This document shows positions 56,293 through 64,000 of a DNA stretch of 64,000 nt, piece after piece. Origin of the DNA: Codonopsis lanceolata. Lineage: Eukaryota; Streptophyta; Magnoliopsida; Asterales; Campanulaceae. The notes under the pieces are model-generated. The model was not told the DNA's origin and ran no database searches. It was given only the letters and a program-made list of their open reading frames with translations. How positions within the stretch are numbered: the stretch's first letter is position 1; each line of letters begins with the position of its first letter. Where the stretch lies: positions 162,936,545 through 163,000,544 of the forward strand of contig CM028377.1 of the NCBI GenBank assembly GCA_013146195.2. The letters run 5' to 3'. The position numbers and the translations under genes were made by a program.

Positions 56293-57562
56293 ATGGTTTC
56301 TTCAAGTTCTAGTTGGAATTCAAACACATACAATGAACATGAAGATGATTTACAGAATGACATTCAACGAAGTGTGAATGAATATATATTTGACCTTAAT
56401 AGTCGTCGACATCGCAAGTGTCAAATTTGTAGAGTACTAATAAGATCTTTAGAAGACGAAAGAGAAGTTCGTGAACGTATATACATTGATAGAAATCGTG
56501 CTGAGGGCCATCAACGCCTGTATTCATACTACTTTGCTGAGAATTCAACATACACCGACCAACAATTTTGTACCGAATTTTGGATGCAAAGACATGTCTT
56601 CCTTCGTGTAGTGGAAGCTCTTGGATGCGAAGACATGGCTTTCAACAACTATTTGAAGCATGTGCTAGACCTGGTTTATCACTAATACAAAAATGCACAG
56701 CTGCTATAAGAATGTTTGCTTACGGAATGTTCGGTGATGCATGCGATGACTATATTCGTATCGGAAAAAACACAACAATTGAAAGTTTGAAGAAATTTTC
56801 TGAATGTGTGGTTAATGTTTTTGGAGAATAGTACTTGCGAAAGCCAACAAAGGAAGACCTCCAACGCTTGCTTCATATTGGGGAGACACACGGTTTTGCT
56901 GGTATGCTAGGTAGCATAGATTGCATGCATTGAGAATGGAAGAATTGCCCGGTGGCTTGGCAAGGTCAGCACGCCCGAGAGGATAGAAAGATGACCGTAG
57001 TTTTTGAAACAGTCGCTTCATACGGTTTATGGATATGGCATGCTTTCTTTGGCACTCCACGTACTTGTAATGATATAAATATCATTGATCGATCTCCAGT
57101 ATTTAACGATATTTATAATGGTGTATCCCTGACAGTAGGCTTTACTGTTAATAGTAATCAATATAACTTTATTATTTAACCGATGATATATATCCTCCAT
57201 GGTCTACATTCATCCAGTCCATTCGATTGCTGCAAAGTGATAAGCATAAGCTCTTTGCTTAACACCAAGAATCAGCAAGAAAGGATGTTAAGCGTGCCTT
57301 TGGAGTATTACATGCACGATTTGCCATTATACGAGGACCAACACATATGTGAGAGGTATCTATGCTGGAAAAAATTATGAAGGCTTGTATCATAATAGAT
57401 AATATGATTATTGAAGATGAACAAGATACTTACATACGTCAGTCAAATGCTTCAAACTACGTACAGTACGAAAAATATCTTAAACGAAAGTATATCGTTC
57501 GAGATAAAGAATCACATCGCCGCCTACTGCATGATTTAATTGAAAATATTTTGACTTTTTGG
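56293..57562 (+). pseudogene. PIF/Harbinger transposase (HARBI1/ALP1-like)
   Basis: The ATG at 56293 starts a frame with RLYSYYFAENSTYTDQQFCT and FWMQRHVFLRVVEALGC. After a frameshift near 56650 it continues QKCTAAIRMFAYGMFGDACD, YIRIGKNTTIESLKKF, YLRKPTKEDLQRLLHIGE, MLGSIDCMH, EWKNCPVAWQGQHARED, LWIWHAFFGTPRTCNDINII and ACIIIDNMIIEDEQDTY. The DDE triad is visible as D in GSIDCMH, D in NDINIID and E in IIEDE. Breaks include stops at about 56829 and 56932 (a Trp position changed to TGA), plus frameshifts after 57180. Such transposases act with a separate Myb-like protein, which is not present here. Element ends were not identified. Confidence 0.88.
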
Positions 57563-57924
57563 TAATCAGTAATTTTTATTATAGTTGTATTATTTCCGGA
57601 TATTATTGGATTTTCTTTGAATTGTTTAATTAATAAAGTTAATTATTGTAATTTTTTAAATTTATTAATGAATATTAATATAAATATTATTCAACTTATA
57701 ATAAATTGATAATATTATAATATTATTTAATATTAATATTAGTATATTAAAAATAATATCGAATTATTATGGTTATACTAAATTAATAATATTATAAATA
57801 AATAATATCAAATTATAATAAATATTATTCAATATATAATAAAGAAATATTTTTTAGTAATGACTATTTATATAATTTCAAATTTAATCATTTATGCAAT
57901 ATCAAATTTATTCGTAAGTATAAA
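57563..57924. other. Very AT-rich 3' flank of the Harbinger gene
   Basis: Mostly A and T with aatattat-type short repeats and no coding potential. It ends at the Helitron insertion point, where the host base is A. Confidence 0.5.
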
Positions 57925-58722
57925 TCTATAACTATTACTAAAATAGAAGTCATTGCTGCCACGTGACTACTTTTTGTTAAATGTTTAAACTTTTTAAAGA
58001 ATTTAATACTCCCACATGTCACCCTCTTATAAATTGTAATTTTTTTATTTTACTGATAAAAGTTTTATCACATTTGATTTTGTAATTAGTTTATGAAATT
58101 TTATCACATTTGATTTCAAAGTTTTACATATAAAAAGTTACTGACAAAAGTTTTTATCATATTTGATTTTATACGGTTAGTTAGGATAAGTTTTTTGCGG
58201 ATATATTTTATCACATTTGATTTTAAAGTTTTATAGATAAACTGTTACTGATAAAAGTTTTAGTTAGGATTAGGTGTTTTGCGGATAGAAGACAAATCTT
58301 TTCAAATTAAAATTATGTTTATCTGTTTTAAACAATCTCTTTCAAATTCAAATTATGTTTATCTACTCTAAACAACATTTGTTCCTTGATATATAAAAAA
58401 TGTTAGGCAATTGAAATTTCTAATCTTTCATCATCTACAAGAGATTTTAACCATTGTAATTCATTTAACTTCTCGGTATCTCTCTTTAATTTTAATTATA
58501 CCTCTCAAATTTCTTACTTTTCAAATTGATTAATTGTGGTTTTTTCTTCTCAAATTTACAATATAATACACATACATGCTACAAATGAATAAGAAAAACG
58601 AAGTTTATAGCTATTGTGTAGTAATCCTTTAACTTATCATCGACAAAAATGAATGTGGGTGAGTTTGGTGATGTTATGAACATATATAATTATGTTGGTG
58701 ACAAATAATAGAGAGAATTGCA

Positions 58723-58756
<34 letters not shown>

Positions 58757-59677
58757 GTCTTATTTCACATTTTGCACGCTAAACCTCATGTTTCCAAATT
58801 GGACAATTAAAACCTTCACCTATTTTTTTTTTCAATGTAAACCTTTTGTCTGTTAGGCGTTAGCCTAGAAGACGGAATGCCGACTCGGCTACTCGCGTGG
58901 CGGATGAAGTGTTTTCGGCATGAGTTTTTCCAATGATTTTCCCCCATTCCAATACATTTCTTTGCAATATAAACCATGTTCAAATAATATGTTTGCAAAT
59001 TTAACATTTTTTCAACGATTTTCCTCAATTCCAATAAATTTCATTCCATTATAAACCATGTCCAAATAATAATTTTGCAAATTAAACATTTTGTCTCACT
59101 TATAAAATCAACAAAATTCTAATTAAATTCAACTAGGGGTGAGAGGGAAGTTTATTTGTTTACATTTGTTTATTTTATTGTAAGAAATTCCAAAACATGT
59201 ATAAATGAGAATAATATTTTTTTTCTACCAAAACATGAATTAAAAAATTATGACAATTGTCACTAATAAAACATGTATAAACATTTTTATGATGAGAGAT
59301 TACTATTCTATTTTGGAATGTTCGGTTAAAGAAATCACTTTCAATATTTTTGCATTCAATCTACATAACCTTTCAAACTTTACCGTTCACATATGTTATA
59401 AACATTTTGGCAAATGCTCAAGTCTTTTTGTAATTGTGATCAATTTTATAAATACTTGTATACTACATAATTATTAAAATTTTCAAATATGAACTTTTTG
59501 AGTGAAATCGAAGAAATATTTTTATCTTAGGTATTGATAATATAATTATGGCAAAATCTAACATATGCTTTTACTTGTTAAACACTTATTTATACAAAGT
59601 GATAAATCTTTTTGTCCCGAAAACTATCTATAGCGGCACTGGAACGTGTGAACGAATGATTATTGAAACAAAATTTA

Positions 59678-60065
59678 CTCACTTTGTTTTCCTTACAAAA
59701 TTTAGTGATATTAATTTTTGATTTTTTGATTTTATCTCGTTTCAACACCCGCTTCTCTCTATCTTTTTTTTACTAATTTTTTCTCCTTCTGTCATTAAAA
59801 AATAAAAATATAAAGCCCAACAACCATCCTCAAAACCACCTTGACAAACACATCACTATATCTAGGTTCTTAAAATGCACCTCTTTGTGCGCATGCTATC
59901 TAAACCATCATTGATGTAATATTAAGAATATTAAAAACAACAAATTGTAAAGTTTTCTAAGATTGAGTAACTTTTTATTAATCTTAAATCAAAGTTTCAT
60001 CAAGTTAATCAAATAAATAAATAAATAATTAATTAATTAAAATTATTTGTTTGGGACAAAGGAAG
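59678..60065. mobile_element. Degenerate Stowaway-like MITE
   Basis: The left end CTCACTTTGTTTTCCTTACA and right end (reverse complement) CTTCCTTTGTCCCAAACAAA are related to the Stowaway consensus. Both are flanked by TA. Confidence 0.5.
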
Positions 60066-60277
60066 TATATTAAATAAAATCATTGAACTGAAGGAGTCAT
60101 CGTAGTTCATTAAGCACCACATAACGGTTGGATGATGTTTGTTTTGTATTTATATTCAACATATCAATCGAAAATCATTAAGGAAATTAAAATTTTATAT
60201 AAATTAAAAGTAAGACTTTGAAGGTTTTCACCCCGGCGTGAAATAATTTAAGTTGGTACTTTCAACTTTACCATATA

Positions 60278-60513
60278 CTCCATCTGTTTCTAAATAATTG
60301 TTCTGTTTTTATTTTTTGGTCCATTTCAAATAATTGTCTTGTTGCTACACTTTTCTTTAATAAAAAAAACAGTTTTACTACTTTGATTATGATCACATGC
60401 ACAATATCTTTAAGAGAAAATACACATTATATCATTATTTATAATAAAATCAATTGGTTTTTCTTAAATGGTGTGACGATTCAAACCAAACGATTATTTA
60501 GGAACGTATGGAG
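60278..60513. mobile_element. Degenerate Stowaway MITE
   Basis: Left end CTCCATCTGTTTCTAAATAA, right end (reverse complement) CTCCATACGTTCCTAAATAA. TA flanks the left side; the right TA appears mutated. Confidence 0.65.
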
Positions 60514-63411
60514 AATAATAATATCATGTACTTCTTCTGTTCCATAAAAATAGTACACTATTTTATTTTTGGATTTAATTGGAATTTTGTTGATTTTATA
60601 AGTGAGACAAAAAGGTTTAATTTACAAAATTATTATTTGGACATGGTTTATAATGGAACGAAATTTATTGGAATGGAGGGAAATCATTGAAAAAAGGTTA
60701 AATCTGCAAACCTATTATTTGGACAGGGTTTATATTGCAAAAAAAAGTATTGGAATGTGGGGAAATCGTTTGAAAAACTCCCGCCGAAGACACGTCAGCC
60801 GCCACGTGAGCAGCCAAGTCATCATTTTGTCTTTTAAGCTAACGCCTAATAGACGGAAGGTTTACATTGAAAAAAAAATAGGTGAAGGTTTTAATTGCCG
60901 AATTTGGAAGCTTTTTTTTTTTTTTGCAATTCTTTCCAAAGAATGTATAGGAGATGACATCAAAACTCTTTCAGTCATTCGTTTTTGCATTTGTGGTAGC
61001 TAGTAATGTTGGATTCAAGGCTTATTGTTTGAATTTATCAATTTGGAAGATGTTACCATTCAATAATGCAATGACGTGGGTTGAGTGAGGCTTATTTCGG
61101 TCTTACCATTATGAAAGTTATTCGCATACTAAGAAATCCCCCAACTCTCCTCCCTCACACCTCCTGACTCTGTGAAGAATAAGTGAATTAAGCTTAATGA
61201 GTATATAATTTTTTGTATACCAAAAGCAATTTGTGATATTATCATATCTCATCTTTTTACCTACTTAAATATAAATATTCATCTACATTTATCTCTCTTA
61301 GAGTACATTTATTGGATAATATTCTCATAGCAAACTTTGTTCCTTTATATTTTTTTACTTTTAATATTTCGGATATACTTTGTCTTTGCTTAAATCTATT
61401 TCGTTTTTTTATTATATTATTTTTTATCATGGTTTATGTTTTAATTAACAAAAAACATTTATTTTTTAACTTCTCTTTTTTACAGCAAATTCCAATGTGC
61501 ATCTTTATATTACTCATTTATATATAAATTTTAGTATTTACCATTTTCATTTACTTTAAAATATTCTAATTATAACGAGTTTAAAAAAATTTCTTCTTAT
61601 AAACAACTTTTGTTAAAAAAAATCTTAAAATTGTGTATTGCACGAGTATAACCTAGTTGAAAGAATATATTAAATTAATAGAGATAAAGATTATAGGGTT
61701 GATAAAATTGCTTGATATAAAGATAGTGAATGCATTGGATTTTGTGCCATAACCAATAAGGTTATTTAATTTTAAATAAAAAGAATATCTCATGATTAGT
61801 TTATTGATTTTTAAAGGATTGTGTGTGATATTTAATTTAAAATTGTACGGCAGCTACGACGAGACTGGAGACAGGGTATTGGTTGCACCCATTTGAGTGG
61901 TTCCTCTAGAATGTCGTATCGCTGCAGGTTTGGGTGTGGGACCCAGCTGATTACATGGCAACAGTTACTACGTGTCATTGGGAGTAAGATGGGGGTTATA
62001 TTGTTTTGTGGGTCACGTGGAAATCTAGCTTTTGATTGACGATGACTATGAGGCATGAGCAGTGTTAGAAACTTAAAAATGAGGTTTGGTCATAGAATCC
62101 GGACGTAGGATCAAACATCCCATAATTCCCATTGCCCTAATGCCCTAATGCCCTAATGCCCTCCCTCGACAACTCTCCATATAGGATTTCTTAGTTCATA
62201 GGAGTACTGCATAAAAAGTTTGTGTTCTATACTTGATGGAACATCTTCTAACTACCTAGTTGGTTACAAGATTGTCTAAGACATTTTCATCAACTATGTT
62301 GTCGATGGTTCTTATTATATATGTTTTAATTATAACATTGATTTATAAGATAATTATTCTACAATGTTGTCGTTATTTACTAATAGAAATTTTTATTTAA
62401 GAGTATAGGAATACCATCCAATAACCTTTTTCAAACTTGCAAATTAAGTCATTGGCGCCCTTCTTCGCCAAGATTTTGAACCGTTCTAGAAGAACGTGAT
62501 TCTCATTCTTTCATATGGATGAAAAGTTTTTGAGACGAATCGACCATTTAAATAAAATAATTTGGTTTATTATGTAATTATACTTTTTTTTTACATAAAA
62601 TAGGAAATTTATATCTATCATATAATCTAAATAACGAATAATCGACAATTATATCAAATTATTTAAGATATGATACGTGCATGTGCATCGTTTATCTCCC
62701 TTGTGTTTTACTGCATACAAAAATTCATGAATTAAACGACACCTTGCGAAACAATTCGACAAGAGTACGCTATAACTAAACATGGACAAGGGTCTTGTTA
62801 GGGGCTCTTCAAAGATTCTAGTTGGTCAAAGACATCAAATCTCTCTCACTCTGTCTCTCTATCTCTCTCTCCTTCTCTCCTCACACACACAGTACACAAT
62901 GGTAGTCAAAGTACAAGTCTCCTTATAGAATGTCATAATCTTTATCCCCGAATCCCGGACGACCTTAAAAATGTAAACAAAAAGTGTGTGCACTGCCACT
63001 ACCACTGCATGTTAGAGTATGTTGGAGGTTGTGCAAAATTCCATTTCTGACTCTTCCAAGTTTCTCTTGTCAGTTTTATCAGACCCCAAACTACACCAAA
63101 CACACACACACACACTCAGACTGAGGCCCCCCGCCCTATCCTCCCACTCATAAACATTAATTTGTCCCATGTTTTTGTTTTAATCTTCAAAACCAATTCT
63201 CAAATTTATTTATTTTTTTATAAAAAGAAAAACATCAAGGAAGAAAGAATCATTAAACCAAACTTCCCATCCATTTTAAGGAATTCTGCCTTGTAACCAC
63301 TTTATCAGATTGGATTACTACTATACATAACCCAAGTGGATCACTTCTTTTCATATCAAAGCTTGACTGACTTTTCCCCCACCTTTCTCAAATTGCTTAT
63401 ATATACTTTCA

Positions 63412-63415
<4 letters not shown>

Positions 63416-63476
<61 letters not shown>
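63416..63476. repeat. (TA)n microsatellite
   Basis: About 30 uninterrupted TA repeats. Confidence 0.95.
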
Positions 63477-63480
<4 letters not shown>

Positions 63481-63771
63481 CAACTAGTCACACACTAAGC
63501 ATAGCAATTATATCAAACATTCAATTGAATTTTTATAAACCCCGAGAGAATTAAGAAAAATTCAGAATGCGAATTTTTTAAAATGAAATATGACTACTAA
63601 ATTGCATTGTACAGCCAGAATAGTCCTAAGAAGACATGGTCCCAAGCCGATTTCAAAATAGTCTTTTTTAGTAAAGAATTGTTAAAAAAAAAAGGAAAGA
63701 GATCTAAAAGATCTTTTTCCTAAAATTCTCGTTTGGTCAACTTTTTTACATGTAACTTATAATGTTTTTAG

Positions 63772-63772
<1 letters not shown>

Positions 63773-63816
<44 letters not shown>
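63773..63816. repeat. (AT)n microsatellite
   Basis: About 20 AT repeats. Confidence 0.95.
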
Positions 63817-63818
<2 letters not shown>

Positions 63819-64000
63819 GCTTCCAATTTAATCTTAGATAATTAACCATAGTTTTGATCAAGATTTTCACTTTTTCCGTAACGATCTCAACATTTGTCAC
63901 AAGTAGGGTTTTTAAAGTTTTTTTTCATTCAAAACGCTTGAAAATGGGTTTTCACAACTACTTTGATGAAAATTTGTCATTTTTTTTTCTTCATATTATT

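Larger units (their letters stand above)
58727..60957. mobile_element. Long-TIR element, MULE-like, inside the Helitron
   Basis: The left arm (about 58727-59115) and right arm (about 60578-60957) are inverted copies of about 350-390 bp. They share gaattgcaaaaaaaa ends, aattaaaaccttcacctatt, aggcgttag...agacgga and ttataaaccatgtccaaata. Each arm holds two tandem units of about 80 bp. Long terminal inverted repeats without transposase suggest a MULE, but no 9-bp TSD was found. The spacer of about 1.46 kb contains two Stowaway-like MITEs. Confidence 0.6.
57925..61657 (+). mobile_element. Non-autonomous Helitron, 3.73 kb
   Basis: The 5' end TCTATAACTATTACTAAAAT, followed by agaagtca and gccacgtg, is a characteristic plant Helitron start. 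The 3' end is ...gtattgcacgagtataac then CTAGT (61653-61657). The host bases A (57924) and T (61658) fit Helitron insertion between A and T, with no TSD. No RepHel coding is seen. The interior carries a long inverted repeat and two MITE-like elements. Confidence 0.75.
61658..64000. other. Unassigned sequence, possibly upstream of a gene beyond the window
   Basis: No gene is recognised. It holds a G-box-type gtcacgtgg at about 62012, a CT-rich run at 62835-62882, a CA run at 63102-63115 and two AT microsatellites. A small ATG frame at 62899 has only a few codons. Composition and CT-rich blocks are compatible with promoter or leader sequence but do not prove it. Confidence 0.3.

Noticed and set aside
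62899..62928. ATG after the CT-rich run as a gene start
   Set aside because: Stops after a few codons.
63336..63554. 72-codon frame with an IY repeat
   Set aside because: Produced by the TA microsatellite.

Overview
The window is plant nuclear DNA, almost certainly from a eudicot with a repeat-rich genome. The evidence is the set of transposon lineages: Athila and Tat Ty3/gypsy elements, SIRE-like Ty1/copia elements, a plant L1 LINE with an RNase H domain, Stowaway MITEs, Helitrons ending in CTAGT, hAT and Mutator-like elements and a PIF/Harbinger transposase. The only recognisable host gene is a decayed copy of a small plant membrane steroid-binding protein. I cannot name the species. There are two 100-N assembly gaps (20430-20529 and 50772-50871), both inside copia pol.

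Layout. 1-3.9 kb: two tandem-repeat arrays (about 32-bp units, then 66/72-bp units) around a plant-mobile-domain-like fragment. 3.9-10.8 kb: a 46-bp minisatellite broken by three insertions that each keep target-site duplications (TSDs): a 4.0-kb solo gypsy LTR, a 1.28-kb solo copia LTR and a 1.28-kb Mutator-like element carrying GC-rich gene-like sequence. 10.8-16.9 kb: the 3' half of Athila copy A (minus strand), with a Stowaway MITE, a Helitron and a minisatellite. 16.9-20.4 kb: a Tat-like LTR abutting minus-strand copia pol. 20.5-30.2 kb: tandem repeats, the pseudogene, foldback and hAT elements, and AT-rich intergenic DNA. 30.2-44.5 kb: Athila copy B (minus strand), containing a hAT MITE in its LTR and a nearly complete 5.6-kb LINE. 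44.5-53.8 kb: LTRs and broken gag-pol of SIRE-like and Tat elements in both orientations. 53.8-57.6 kb: LTR fragments, a solo SIRE LTR and a Harbinger transposase pseudogene. 57.9-61.7 kb: a 3.7-kb Helitron holding a long inverted repeat and two Stowaway-like MITEs. 61.7-64 kb: unassigned sequence with microsatellites.

No intact host gene is visible, so the genes do not form a pathway. The content is a history of nested insertions. Athila A and B act as empty-site controls for each other: the Stowaway in A and the hAT MITE in B are both confirmed by the uninterrupted sister sequence.

The observation I rate highest is regulatory. LTRs of different gypsy families carry two adjacent palindromes upstream of the TATA box, with centres 21-25 bp apart. 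In two families the core GCG(G/A)TCGC is conserved while the arm sequences differ and still pair. This suggests that dyad symmetry itself is being maintained. Second is a LINE whose ORF1 stop and ORF2 start overlap as TAATG.
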